Positions 39,254 to 52,600 of a stretch of DNA of 64,000 nt are shown piece after piece. Origin of the DNA: Xiphophorus maculatus (taxonomy: Eukaryota > Chordata > Actinopteri > Cyprinodontiformes > Poeciliidae); assembly GCF_002775205.1 (NCBI RefSeq), contig NC_036456.1:10071463-10135462 (forward strand). The letters run 5' to 3'. The notes under the pieces are model-generated. The model saw nothing but the letters and a program-made list of their open reading frames with translations, did no database searches and was not told the DNA's origin. A program made the translations under genes and the position numbers. Position 1 is the first letter of the stretch. Each line of letters starts with the position of its first letter.

Positions 39254-42200
39254 TTATGTTTGAGCTCCTGGCAGGGTCAGTCCTGGATCCAGGCTGGCGT
39301 TGGTGGTGTTGAGGGTGGGGGAGGGCGGCAGGCCCTTGGGTCCCGGACAGAGGAGCCCGCGTGACGCCGTGTGGTCCCCGTTCAAGTTCTTGTAGGGGTT
39401 CCGACGAGGCGGAGCTCTCAGACACACCGAAGGGAAACGGAGTCCGGCCAGACAGCAGCCGGGACAGGAGATGACCTCCTCCTGGTCCAGAGAGTGTCCG
39501 CTGCCGGAGCCAAAGGGGGAGGAGCCGGCCGGGTCGGCGGGCGGGGAGTGGTAGCCATTGTTGTTGGCGGTGGGAGTGTCCGTGGAAGCGCCCCAGCCGA
39601 GCGGCCGGCTCACAATCACATTGTGGTTGTCCAGATTGGATAGGGGCGGCAGACTGGGAGGCCCGTTGGAGATGGCCGACCTCCAGCCGTTCGCCATGGA
39701 AGATGTGGACGGATTAAAGGGAGTCGAGGAGTGAGAGGGAGGAGGGGGCTTGGAGTAAAGGGGTGAGGATATGTCCTGCGTGTCTGGCGAGACGGTGCAG
39801 TCCATGGGCTCCTCCTCCATGTCCTGCTCCTCTTGGTCCGCCAGATTCAGCGACATTGGTTCAATCGGAAGACCCGAATCACCCGTCAGAGAAATATCCG
39901 CCTCCCCTCCCAACAAACTGTCCTCCTCGCTCCCTCCGCCGTTCACATTGTTGACCTCAAACATCGACTCCTCCTCAGCCAGGACGGTGTTTGGCGCAGA
40001 CACCATGTGCGGCGGAGGTGTACACGGCAACGAGTGGCACCGCCTGTGCCGCCGGGGCACGTCGACGACCTCGCCGTCGGGCGTGGGAACGTCGTCGCAG
40101 TCCGGCGGAGGCGGCAGGGTGAAGGTCAGGGAGATGACCGACTTGCTAGGCGTGTCAAAAAGCTTGATTTTTCCTCCTTTGAGGTCCTCCCGCTGCGAGA
40201 AGGGGTTCACCCGGGCGGAGGGCGCCAAGGCGACGCAGGGGAGAGCGTCCAGAGGGTGCAGCATGTCGGACTTGCTGCGAGAGAGACGCGGGTCTAGCGT
40301 GTCGCAGAGGGACGGCCTTCGCAGAGGCCCAACGGCTGGAGACGATATTGTACAGAGAAAAAAGTCAGATTAAATACAGGAAAACATCAGATTGTCATGT
40401 GGTGCCCAAACGACGTCTCACCTTTCACTGGAAGTTCGTCTCTCTGCTCTCTCTCAGCTCGTTTCTTCTTCTCCAGTTCGGATACAATTTGGGAGAAAGA
40501 CGGACGGAGTTTCGCTGCCATCTGAGAACAACACACAGATGCAGACGATTAAGTATGACAACAAGCAGAGACTCTTCTCATTGTAGTCATATTCCCTAGT
40601 GTCAGTTTTCTTTCTTAAATAAAAGCAAATAGATCACATTAGTTTCATGTTTTTTTGTCCAAATACAACAATCCCATAAAACCATCCATGTCCAGAACTT
40701 GCATTTATATGAAAGTTACATCAAGTCCAGCTCCATCGCTTCCTTCAACTTCCCCTACAGTCATGGCAGAAGATATGCAGATATAATACAGACAGCAGGA
40801 TGGGAAGCAGCCATCTTAGAGACGGAGCACATGTGTGTATCCAATGAGCGTTTCATACATTGCAGCAAGCGATGGCCAAATCCAGGAAGTAAGGTGGACA
40901 GTCTCCAACCATCTGCTGAAAGGCCTCAACATCCAGGCCAAAGTCCTGAAGGAAAACACACACAAAAAATATCATTCTAAAGGGCTTTCTAAAAAGGTAC
41001 ACTGTGGTTATCGTCCTATTTCTAATAATATTCATTTCTGTCAGATAATGGCTTTAACCATCATACTGAGTGGAGAAATATTCTTATTATAGCCCCAAAG
41101 GAGTTGAAACAAAGTACTGAAACGCTTACAGCTGGAAATGTATGCAATTTCTGCAGCTGCGTATGAACAACAGGCTAACAAATACACCAGCTGTCCAGAT
41201 ACTGAGAAAGAGCCAGAGAAAAAGTCTTAATTTAAAGCTAATTTCTGCCATTTGTTCAGAGAGAACAGAAAACTGTCAATGTGATTTGCTACCACAAAAA
41301 CTGAACTTCCTTGCATCACTACCAAAACATTTGTCCATGACTGGTTATCAGGAAAGTAAAGCAATGTATGCATATCAATGTATGCAACAACAATTGAGAA
41401 ATTTATTCAATTTTAAAAGCTGACAGTATTTGATGTTTGTGAATTGTGAAATTTCCCAGCGAGTGTAACGGATCGTGTGGTTTTGCTGTTTTTCCTGTTT
41501 AAACACCATATTCAAAACCAAGTCCAAACATTTATGTGGTCAGAGACCGCACAAACTGTTGGGTCAAGCTGAGTTGATGCTGCACGCAGCACAAACACTC
41601 GCTTGAGTTTGAGGCCTGTATCAGTATTTGAATTCTCAGTCGAGATAGGAAAGCCAGCTTCCTGTTTGTCCAAGATAACAACCAGAGAAAAGATGACGAA
41701 ATGATAAAGCCGTGACTTCGCTTAAAGCAGCTCCAGTCATTATGACACCACATTAAAATTCCTGCCGATCTCGGCGTCATCTGCGTTATGGACGCAGCCA
41801 TGTTTGTGTTCGGGCTTCGACGTTTCCCCCCCCCTCTCGTTCCTCATGAAGATTGGTCTGGTTCAAACAGGATGTGGATGCGATGCACGTCGTAGAGGGG
41901 TTAAGCAGCTCGGCTCCGCCGTGGAAAGCTGAACCTGTACCTCGGTGCGTGGCAGGATGTCTGGGTCGGCCTGAATCCTCGCGATGATCTCACACAAGAT
42001 GATCCCGTACGCAAACACGTCCACCTGTAGCGACACCATGAAATGATTCATCAAGAAAAAATTAGGATAAAGAAACGATAACTATCCATTCCTCTAATTT
42101 TTTAGCAATACATTCTATTTTTTCTGCAAAGTTAGTTTTACAGATATGCAAATTGGTAGATTCATAGCAGGTAAGAGTATATCTGCATTTAATATACATA

Positions 42201-45200
42201 AAAAGGGACACTGAAAAGGTTTCCCACGATAAAACTTATCCAGTTGTTATGAGATTTGCAACAATACAACCAAAGCCATGAAAAATATAATTTGAAAATC
42301 AAAATATATCCAGCCACCAAGGAGAGTCAGTGGGATCGTCATTATATTGTTGCACCAAATGGTTTTGTTTTTCTGTACAAATCTGCAGCTTCCTCTGAGC
42401 TCTGGCACTTTGAAACGTCACTAAGACTTGATCATCAATATTTTAACTCTAAGGTTGAGTGGGAATTTCCACCAAGCTCTACAATTACAAATGAGGAAAT
42501 ATTACAATTACATAACCTGTCTTTTTGCTCTCTCAACAATAAAATGATTATTTACACATTTATGGCTTTACCTCACTGCATAGTTTCATGGTTTATTCAA
42601 CCAGCTTTTTTATTACACCCACACTCGACATTGAACTCTGGGAACAATCTTCAGTTTAAAGAGTGAAGGAGGTCACTCATCTTCAGTACCTTTTCATTGT
42701 ACACTTCTCCTCTGAGCACCTCTGGGGCCATCCAGTAGGGGGAGCCAACAACTGCCAAACGCTCCTGGACTTCCTCCTCACTGCGGAAAGAAGAAGAACG
42801 ATGCTTAAAACGGTAGCTTTCAGATGCTAACTTTTAAACGGCCCGTGTAAATTCACTTCCAATGACATTTTTGGGTAAAAGCATCAATAATATAAAACTA
42901 AAATGTACAAAAAGGGCTTAAAATTGAGTTACAATAAACAACAAAAGCTTTAAACAAGGGAAAAGAAACACAAGCTAAGACCAAGTTGTGCTGAAATTAA
43001 AATTAAACGAATCAGAATGAAGCTTGAACTTCCAGAGTCCTTTTGATTAACCGAGCCTGGAGCTAAAAAAAAAAAAGGTAAAGTTTTAACTTTTTAAATA
43101 TTATGACTCGGTGCTTTTCTTTTCAGTTCAGTTGAAACTTGGATAACCTGTGGGATTTTCTAGCTCTTCTGATGCTAACTACTACTAGCAATACAAACGG
43201 ATAACCTGCGTTAAAACACGAACTATTCTCAATAGTCTCGGTCCTGTTTTGTTTTGTCAGCCAAAAAGTTTTACAACCTGGTCTCATTTGACCAATAATA
43301 CTTCAGAGGTTTGTGGTTTAAACTTATAAAAACGAACAGGTTTAGCTGGCGCTACAAATACAGGGCACAGCGCAGGCAACAATTTACCTAGACTGAAAAA
43401 AACAACAACAATCATTATCTAGATGTCAATTTACTGCGTGTGGCAGCAACATCTCCCACATTTGGACTAAAATGTATAATTAAGTGTCTGTATTTGTTTG
43501 TTACAAGAGACACTTTGGGTGTAAGCATTTTACCGTCTCCTGCGGGAAACGAGAGATAAAATTAGATATTTACTGTATTGACATTAAATTTAAAACAACC
43601 CTGCTGTAGGTCAGAGTTTGTTGGGGTTTTTTTTCATGCGCCGAATATGAAACATATTTTTCAAATTTGTTGACGAACATATTTTACACTTGCCTTGTAG
43701 ACTGTACGACTTTAGTTCGCTGAAATGTTTTGGCAAGTGCGCCTCCATCAGAGCAAATATTGTAAATTAATGATGAGAAATCTAGAAAAGCCTGACAACT
43801 GTTTAAAGACAACAATTTTAGTGTATGCAAACATTTCCTTCTAAAGGAAAACAAGAAGAAAAAAAAGCACAAAACTATTGAATTTAATCAAATTGGACGT
43901 TGATTGATGTCTGTTGACCCTCTTCCCCCACATTCAAAATTAATATCCTAATTTGCAGGGACAAGCATAACACAGAATCTTTCATATCCTTTACAATGAA
44001 CATCAAGACCAGAAGTAGATGAATCAACTTCAGAAGCCCCGGATTTGTTAAAAAGCATCAACTAGATTAAACTGCGGTACTCGTAAGGCAACGTAAGCAA
44101 CAAATAAATAAATAAAACGCATAAAAACACTCAATCTGATTAGCACAGTCAAGGGAAGAGAGGTTTTCTGAGGTCACTGTTTGTGCGCTTGCCTGCGCTT
44201 CCCCCTGCGTCTAAGAAACCACAGTATTTTCAGTTATGTTGAGATATTGTTGTGCAACTTTAGCAGAAAAAAAAAAGGAAGGAACTGAAGAATGTGCAAG
44301 AGGGACGATGTGATTGCACACACACACACACACGCACGCCCACATGAGCACTCCCTCCTGCTGGCAGCTACTTCCTCTCCGTTTCTATTTCCATCTGCCA
44401 CGGCGGGTTATGATGCAGCAGAAAATCCAAAGCAAGAGCCGAGACGGTCATGGCTCCCGGTGTAAACACCATTTGGAGAAGTGGACTGGCACAAACAAGA
44501 ACGCGCAGAAGACAGAAGGAAACCGGCTCGACTGACAAGTACGAGTTGGAGTAAAAACAAAAAGACACCAGAGGGACAGCGAGCGGAGCAGCGGGGGGGA
44601 GGGGGGGGACTGTAATAGTTTGACCATATTTGGAGCTTTTCCTAATCCCCCCCCCCCCCGGACAGACTCCTCAATCATCTCCGTTGCTTCCCTCATTCTT
44701 TCTCCACTCCATGCCGTTTTGCAGACGAACAACACAAACACGGCGTCCGCTCTGCTTATTGTGCAAATGTGTTTGAGTAAAAACGAAAAGCAAACACGAC
44801 CTCGGGGGTGACAGACAGGCGCACAATCCACCAGCTGCCGTTAAAAAAAAAAAAAAAAAAATGGAGGCACAAGTATGCAAAAGTAAACAGTGGCTGTCAT
44901 TCAGGTGGAGAAAGAGAGAGAGATGTCGCATTTGGGAAATATCAGGCCTCGTTTTCAGCTTCCCTCCTGCTCACATTTTACTAGGTGATGCACACAGAAA
45001 GTATTTAAAGCGAGAAAGTTACGAGCGGGGCCCCCGGCCGCCCGACTGTGGCGCGCACTTGTGTAAACACAAACGGTGGCTCGGCCGAACCAGAGGGAGC
45101 GGAAGCAGAGCACACTGAGGAAGGCGAGTCAGGCTGCAGGGCGAGGCGTCTTCGACTCTGCAGAGCTAAAAAAGGAGGAAAGGGCACAACTCCGCAGGCA

Positions 45201-48200
45201 GAAGCTTGAAAAAAATTCGCTCTAAATTATAAAATAATATCTGACTATTAAACATTGAACATCTAAGAATTTATTAAACTGATGTGTGCTTGTTCAAGAA
45301 TTTACTGCTTTTTAAAAGGTTTTTTTTTTTTTTAAATCAAAATTTGACTATCAAACCTTAAAACCATTAACATTTTGCACTGATTTCTGATTTTCCTTCC
45401 CCTGGTTCATGAACCCACCGCAGCCAAGACGTTCAGCTCTGTAGCAGCAGCTGCTCTGTTGGCCGAAGACTCAAAGTTGGATGAGCAACGAGGAAGATGA
45501 GAAAGACGAGGACCACTAGAACGTGGATTAATGACTTCAATGACGCAAGTGACGACTGCGTAGAGGAAAATAATAACCAAGATGAGAATTACTGTGAGAA
45601 AGACTAGACTGAGGACGACGACAATACTGATTTTCTACCGGGCCGATCGGTGAACACAAGGTGAAGTTGTGAAGAATAGTCTGCGCCGTTTTAGCAATGG
45701 CAGTGGAGGAAGTGAACAAAGCCGTTCAGTCCGTGTTGGCCAAGCTTCCAGATATTGAATTAACAATAACAGCCGCCTCGTTTGGATCGGCGCTTCTCTC
45801 TTCGCACTGGAAGATGGTTGGGGTGACTGTGGCTCTGTTGGTAGAGCAGTCGTCTTGCGATCGGAAGGTTGTAGGTTCGATTTCAGCTTCCACCTGTCAC
45901 TTAACCCCAAGTTGCCTACCGATCTGCGCATCAATGCATAAATGTGAGTACCAATGGGTGAATGTGCAAAGTGGTAAAAATGATCAGAAAAGCGCTTTAC
46001 AGTCCATTTACAATTTCATAGACAAATGTTAGCAATTGAGTAAAGTTTAACACTTTCGATTTAGCAATGGCAGTGGAGGAACTTTTGAAGGAAAAAGATA
46101 AGGCTATGATAAATAAGGAACAATGACAGCAATGTTGACCAGGGGTCAGGCATGAGGACTAAGCCAGGTAGGAAGATGAGAACTATGAAGACTATGAGGA
46201 CTGGGAAGTGGACAACAACAATGTTTCCTCTTTGACAAAAAATTTAATTTCAGCATCACATACCCTAAAACTAACTCATGGATCTCCAATCACCATACAT
46301 GTTTTGCAGTCTAGAACTGCAGCTTCTCGCGTCCATCATCACCACTTCTGCAGCTGCACAGCTTTACTTGCTCAACATCAGATCCAACTTTGGATTTAGT
46401 GCTTCCTTTCCGGGGCTTAAACGTAATCGTTTCTACATATGATCTCAGAAATATGCAAATGTGCCAGTAATTTTCTAAAACAGTGACTTTACACAAACCA
46501 GGGGAACACTTGCTCTCATTCCAACTCTTATGATTGCAGCCAAGAGATTTATTTCACAAGGAGCATTTTGAAAGGGTGACTTTTCTGAAACATTTTCCCA
46601 CATTGTGGTAATTCTGGTTCCTAAGAACAGAATCTGATCTCAAACCAATTCTGGAGCCATGAAGTCACCAAGAAGAAAAAACCTAAACAAAATAAAACTT
46701 CTGTTTCCTGTCAAACAGTGCAGAACGACTATAAATTACACGCACCGCACAAATGTGATTAAATGCAGCTGCAAACACAGGAGCAGATAGCATGATGGGA
46801 GCAACAGAGCTAGTTGGGCGTCATCTGCAGTGACTCAGCTGTCAATATTTACTCCGTCTATCCATTCTTTTATTTGAGAGAGCAAACGGGGGTCAGACCA
46901 CAGTATTTGGAGGAGGCGACTGGTGTCTGCATACCATTAAAAACTAAATCTACTGTGATTAATGGTCGCATTTTTTTGTGACTGTGTCTCATCTGAATGT
47001 GTCCCAAAGTTGGATGAGAGGGCAGGGGAGGAAAGAAAAAAAAAGGAGAAGTTGAGTGAAAATATTGTCAGAAAGATACGGCATGACCGATATCCCACAA
47101 AGAATGAAGTGAAGGCATGTGATTTATTGAGACTTATCTAATCGCAGAAAGTTTATAGATGGTTACGTTTTTATTGACTGACCTGTAATCTGGGATTTTC
47201 TCTGCCAGGCCAAAGTCTCCCACCACAGCTGAGCACATGCCGCCCTCCAAGCGCACCAGACAGTTCTGCACACAGGAGGTCAGAGGTCACAATGGTTGCC
47301 ATCTAACATAAAATGATGGTACTGCTAAATAAAAACCAGAAATGCTTCCTAAACACACAGTACACATCATAGTTTACATAAAAAGACTTATAACCTTTCA
47401 ACAAAAATGACAATTTGTTTAACATAAAAAAAAATCTGTAAAATGAATTTAAGTTTTATTTAGACCTCTTATCGAATCAACTACAGACGTAAAGCATTTA
47501 AAACTGAACGCTGTTCCTTTTAAAATATAATTTTCTTTAAATTTGTAGACTTAGCAGAAATCTGAAACTGCATCTAACAGGCTCTTCTCAGTAAATTCAC
47601 ACAATCTGGAAGGATTATGCTACGATTAAAAGTCACTTTGAGGCCAATTAGCCAATATTTCTAATTCTGAACTTTTCTGATCTGATTCCAGCATATTGCT
47701 GTCGCAAAGCTAGAGTTAGAGCAAGATGGTGTTATGGCAGACTTTGTTGCGTGGCAACAATACATGAGCAAAACCTTTACCTTCTGCAAAAATGTGTCTA
47801 AAATGTAAAAGGAAAAAAAAAAAAGGTGCACATTTTCATTCAGTAACCTTGCAGGCAGTGTTGATGCTAACCTTAGAGGTGAGGTCCCTGTGGAAGATGC
47901 CCTTGCTGTGCAGGTACTTGAGTCCGCGGGCGATGTCCAGAGCCAGGCTGAGCCGCGCGGCCCACGACAGATACACGTCACTGCCCAGCAGCTGCTCCAA
48001 GTTACCGCCATTAATGTACTGGACCACAGAAAGAGATAAAAAAAACAACAAAAACATGTTCAGTTTAGATTTAATAACCCTTTGCTGAACCTCTGGTATG
48101 AATAACCCTTACAAAAGGGAACGTGGGAGTACTACTACAAACAGATGACGATTTTACGGATTTTCATTTCTTATCAGCTACTTACTTTAGCTTGGACAAA

Positions 48201-49676
48201 TCACAATCATGTAGTTACAGCTTAATAAAAAATTCTGCTGCAAAAGTCTGAATTGCTGAGTTCGAACCTCATAATCTCTCTAAAGACTTGAACTAGGCCT
48301 CTGCAGTTGAATTTATAACACTGAAAGCTTATGAAAATAAAGTGTGTGAGCCGCAGCAGGAAATATAAAAACTTTCCACATCAGAACTTAGGAAATGAGT
48401 TGCAAATTGAATTTCCTCTTTTCTTGTCACCTCGTCTTCAAGTGTTTAGCTCACAATTCATTTAGCTCACGTTTTTAATATAACAAAAAAAGGAACTAAA
48501 GATCAGGCCCTGTGTCGAAAACACACAGCGACATGAAAACAAGCACGAGCGCAAGCGACGGGGGTGTGAATGCACCAGATCTCACTTCAAGTCTTCGTGT
48601 TGCTTCCCATTTGCTGCTGGGTAACCATGGTAACCACTGGTGAACCGATTACATGCAAAGGAACAGGTGACACAAGCCGCCTGACCTCTGCGTGTTTATT
48701 CAGGTGATTCTGTGTCCTTGGTCTGACAGGGACAGATGCGCCATGTTTACTCGACAGCGGCTCAAGTTAAGAAAGAAAAAAATGCAAAGTTGCTGCTTTT
48801 TTTTTTTTCCTTCTTCTTCTTTTCCTTATTTTGCAACAAAACCAGATCAGACCCAGAAAGAAGTGTGGTCATTCAAAGGTCCACAAATGGTCCCCATGCT
48901 GCACTTTGTGGAAAAATATGAAACTTGGGAGATGATGAATTCAAGCCAGAGGTGTTCAATCTTTCTCCACGAATATCCAGATGTCGAAATGTCAAAATCA
49001 AACTCCCCATTTTTCCAGCCTGCAAAGAGACCCTGTGTGTTGAAACAGGTTTTTGCTGGAAGTTTCTTTTCTTTTAGCTCCTCTGAAGTGGTGGGCCACT
49101 TTTTCCAAGACCAACACCAAACCGACTTCTCTGCAAATGCAACCGAGTTTGCCGTTTACACAAGAAGCCAGGAACCAGAGTTTTAGCTGAACATCCTGCT
49201 AACTGATGCAGGGAATCATCTCGACACTTCAGTCCAAGTACAAAAACAAGCCTAAACTTTCTCCTAATGCCAGTTTGATACAATAAAGAGCAATGGCCTG
49301 GCAATATGGGTGAGATTATCATCCTGCTTTTTAGGTAAATCATGGCGAATCCTAAATGAAACATTTCATCAGGACCTCACCTCTGTGAGCGCGTGCAGCT
49401 GTCCCTCATGGACACACACTCCTATAAACCTGCAGGGAAACATGGCAAACGATCAAAACCACACGTTTTTCAAGGACTAATTCAATCAACACTTAATAGA
49501 ATATTTGACGCATTTGCAGGTATATAAACGTATGACGATCATCGTTTGAGTTACCTGAGTATGTTGGGGTGTGATAGTCTGTTCATGAGCTGGACCTCCC
49601 TGAGCATGTTGGCTCGGTTGCTGGCCAGGATGTTCATCTTCAGAGCCATCACCTGACCCGTTACGCGGTGCTGCAC
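39254..49676 (-). CDS. tesk1: Testis-specific kinase 1 (dual-specificity TESK/LIMK family), 5' partial
   Basis: TESK1 phosphorylates cofilin at its N-terminal serine and so promotes actin filament stability (family knowledge). Nine minus-strand exons are visible: 49676-49555, 49429-49381, 48018-47872, 47265-47183, 42780-42690, 42024-41941, 40945-40859, 40521-40422 and 40335-39254; phases close and give 614 residues. Kinase landmarks: MALKMN (ATP lysine), [11 protein letters not shown] (catalytic loop, TESK-type), [26 protein letters not shown] and [15 protein letters not shown]. The long C-tail is proline- and serine-rich and keeps the TESK1 motifs [31 protein letters not shown] and LPGAQT at the end, which separate it from TESK2. 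The upstream exon with the glycine loop (GFFSEVYK in human) was not found up to base 64000. Confidence 0.95.
40946..41940 (-). other. tesk1 intron between the DVFAYG and DFGLDVEAF exons
   Basis: About 1 kb, AT-rich, without recognised repeats or coding sequence. Confidence 0.6.
42025..42689 (-). other. tesk1 intron before the DVFAYG exon
   Basis: Contains a 136-codon plus-strand open frame (42256-42666) with no recognised motif and no gene-like context. I regard it as intronic. Confidence 0.55.
42781..47182 (-). other. tesk1 intron of 4.4 kb
   Basis: Holds a short (CA)n near 44319-44334, a G-run and C-run pair at 44590-44660, a GC-richer patch at about 45020-45160, a SINE at 45821-46020 and a 22-bp direct repeat at 45690 and 46060. 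Stretches 42800-44300 and 46210-47150 show nothing recognised. Confidence 0.6.
45821..46020 (+). mobile_element. tRNA-derived SINE
   Basis: The head reads ggctctgttggtagagcag (A box) and ggttgtaggttcgatttcag (B box), followed by a body with gggtgaatgtgcaaagtgg and agcgctttacag, common in fish tRNA SINEs. It differs from the two other SINEs in the window. The acceptor stem does not close properly, so it is not called as a tRNA gene. Confidence 0.65.
47266..47871 (-). other. tesk1 intron between the HRDLTSK and DFGLAEK exons
   Basis: About 600 bases of AT-rich sequence. No feature recognised. Confidence 0.6.
48019..49380 (-). other. tesk1 intron before the YINGG exon
   Basis: A 1.36-kb intron. 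A poly-T/C run lies near 48798-48825. A 164-codon plus-strand frame (48692-49186) has no recognisable motif and is treated as chance. Confidence 0.55.
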
Positions 49677-52600
49677 CTGGGATCACGGGACAAAACGGGA
49701 CGATTTCAACCTCATCGTGTCCAAATTTACAAAGAGAAATGTGCAAGCAGTCAGAAAAGGCGCTTTTGCTTCGTGCGAACCCGCTGTTCGTTAGATAGAA
49801 CCCAACTGATCTTAAAAGAGTAAAAACACAGAAACAAAAACATTCCCAAACTCGTGCGTGTGGAAACTCTGTGCTGCTCGATTTCTGGAGGCCGGCCAGG
49901 AAACACTAGCAGGTCGGCTGCACCATCAGCTGCACTTTCTGGCCAAACCTGTCGTCATGGCGATGGCGCCGTCTGGTATGGCAGCGTCGGAGACGCGACT
50001 TGCTTCCTCCTTCTCTCCCCCGCCCCGCACTCCCAGGCCGTGCATTTGCTTGGCATGTATTTTGACTTCTAAAAGAAATTTATGCCAGAAGGATGTGACA
50101 GCTGAACTGTTTGGCACAGAGAGAAGAAGTCAGTGTTGCTGCTTCTTTTACCCCGAGACTAGAAGCGCAAGTAGAAATGAGGAGGAAAGCGGTGAGAGCA
50201 GCCCAACAGAGCCACATGCATTCGTGCAAACTCTTCACTGGCTGCATTTTACACTTTAGTTTCAGTGGAAAAGGTTTTCTGTTAACTAGAAAAAAAAAAA
50301 AAAAGAAGAATTGTAGCAAGAGAAGTTCAACGCGGAATGAACCGAGGGCCGACAGTACAGATGGTTTGATAGATTGGTGAAGAGAATAACCCAACACTCC
50401 AGCTGGTTACACAGAACCAGCTGGTTATTCATGCTGTGGCGTTTAGAGGAACTGGATGAACCAATGCATTACTCAGAAAGAGTAGAAGGAGCTTTTTATT
50501 CATTAAATTTAATGAAATTAAATCTCAGCAAAATTGCAACGTCAAGATTTTTTCCCGGAGAGATAATTCCAGGAAGGAAAGTCTCCTTCACCTTAACAAA
50601 ACAATACAACCGGTTAGCATGCGAAGCTACAAGGCCGCTACAGCCTGGAAACGTAACTTACACTCAAGTTGGTCTAAAATGAGTCAATTTATAATAAAGA
50701 AAAAAGTTACAGGGAAGAACCTTTTTCCTCTGGTTGCCTTGCAGACTACAGAGACTGGATGGTGAAAGATTTGTTTTACAAAACAGGAAAATCAAGTCTT
50801 CCTCTTATTGCAAAATTTACTTCATTGAATTTATGGCACAACAATCCTCTCTGTGTTTACTGAATCATAACAGCCGTTTTAGCCTTGCTAAGCTAACAGG
50901 CTCGCTGTTCATTTTGGGGTTTTACATCTTCATACCTTTAAAGTGTTGGTTGTTTTCAGTGGTTGGTTTTGAGAATGGGTCATTCTTGAAGTATAGAGGG
51001 CAACAATTTCACACTGGACCCACTGATTAAAGTTCTTTGAGATGAGAAAGTCCTGGAGCAACACGTTTTATCCGGCTGTTTCTCCCTGCACCTGTTGCTG
51101 TTTACTGCTGGTCAGCTGGCTGAAAGAGTTGCTGTTGTTTGCATTTGCAATAGAATACATAACGTTTTGGGTTTTTTTTGCTCAAGTTCATTGTTCACGG
51201 AGAATGTCATACTGCTTCAGGTCTAATATGCCGGGGAGAAAATTTAAATTTGTAGTATTGACCTCCAAGATGGAGCTCAAAGTCATTCTGCTTGGATCAG
51301 GTGTCAAACGTCAGATTTCACCAAAGTAGTGGGTCCAAATGTGATCAGAACCAAAATAGATGTAAACATAAATACTTTGGAAAAATAAATAACCAAAGAA
51401 TACACCAGTAAATAATTGTCTTAATAGAAATAATCAATAATAAACCAATGGTTTCAGTACAGAGGATCAAAATGGTTGTTGGATATGAAATGGAAATTGT
51501 GAATTAGTCACTCGATCTGTTTGTGTCCACACAGCCACTATCGTTTCTGTTTTCCTGCCTCTTACAGCAGACTTGTTTGGACGCACGAGGGATTTCCAAA
51601 CACCCTCGGAACCGCGCAGATGACAACATTCGGGTCGCATTTCGACACCGCGGCGGCTCCTGCAGAGATCCATAAATAATTAAAATTTAACAATGCGGTT
51701 TTGGAACCCTTCCACTCTCGGTCCAACGTACAGCCGCACTTCGACTCATTCAGCCCTGATGACTGACGTGACGAGCACAGAGGTCGGGGACCCACATGTG
51801 ACCCCCCCCAGCAGCGCAGAGGATGTAAACAGTCTCACAAAAGGATAAATACCTGAGAGTCCAAGGATCCTTTCCAGGTCAAAGGTTAAACATCCTCAAG
51901 AAGTCCAACAAACTTTTATTTTAGCATTTGAACAAACTTGTAGCAAAATACTAAACTACTTCAAAAATAATGAGGTAAGGATACAAAAAAAAAAAAAAAA
52001 ACTCAACTTGGGTAATAATTTCAAGGAGAAACTAAATCTCTTCTGCGATGTTAGTTTGCTATAACAGAAGTCCGCCCTGCTGCTAATAACAAACCATTAT
52101 TTACATCAGAAATCAGGAGTTGTGACCTTAATGCTTGACTGTATACCAAATTTCCTCCATGCTAATAATAAAGCCAAAGGGGCACAGCAGGGTTTCGGAT
52201 TGCGCCTTCATTAGCAAAGGAAGAGTGTGTAATGAAGGAGCGGCGGTGGATGAGGGTCAAAGAGCAGAGCCTCCGAGCCGTGACACTGGCCTGGATCTGA
52301 GTCCTGCATCAGTGTTCACGCGCACGCACGCATATTCACACACGCAAGTCTGCACAAAAGAAAAGGACATCGTTTGTTCTGAGGACGACGACAAATCGCA
52401 GCCTTCCAAGTCAAGCTGCAGGATGTGCATGAACACACGCATGCAAATCACACTTGAGGGCAACGAAGCCGCCTTCTCTTCAGGTGGAAAATGAAGCAGG
52501 AACTGGAGCCAGTGTTGGACTAATTTCTGCACTGCACTTACAGAATGAATCACGTTTGTAGGGAGGTGGGTAAGACTGCAGTGTAAGTATTCCTCCTCCA

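Noticed and set aside
39771..40373. 200-codon plus-strand frame opposite the last tesk1 exon
   Set aside because: It is a shadow frame of the GC-rich tesk1 tail; the minus strand keeps clear TESK1 motifs and splice phases.
42256..42666. 136-codon frame in a tesk1 intron
   Set aside because: No family similarity recalled, no splice or promoter context, and composition typical of AT-rich intron.
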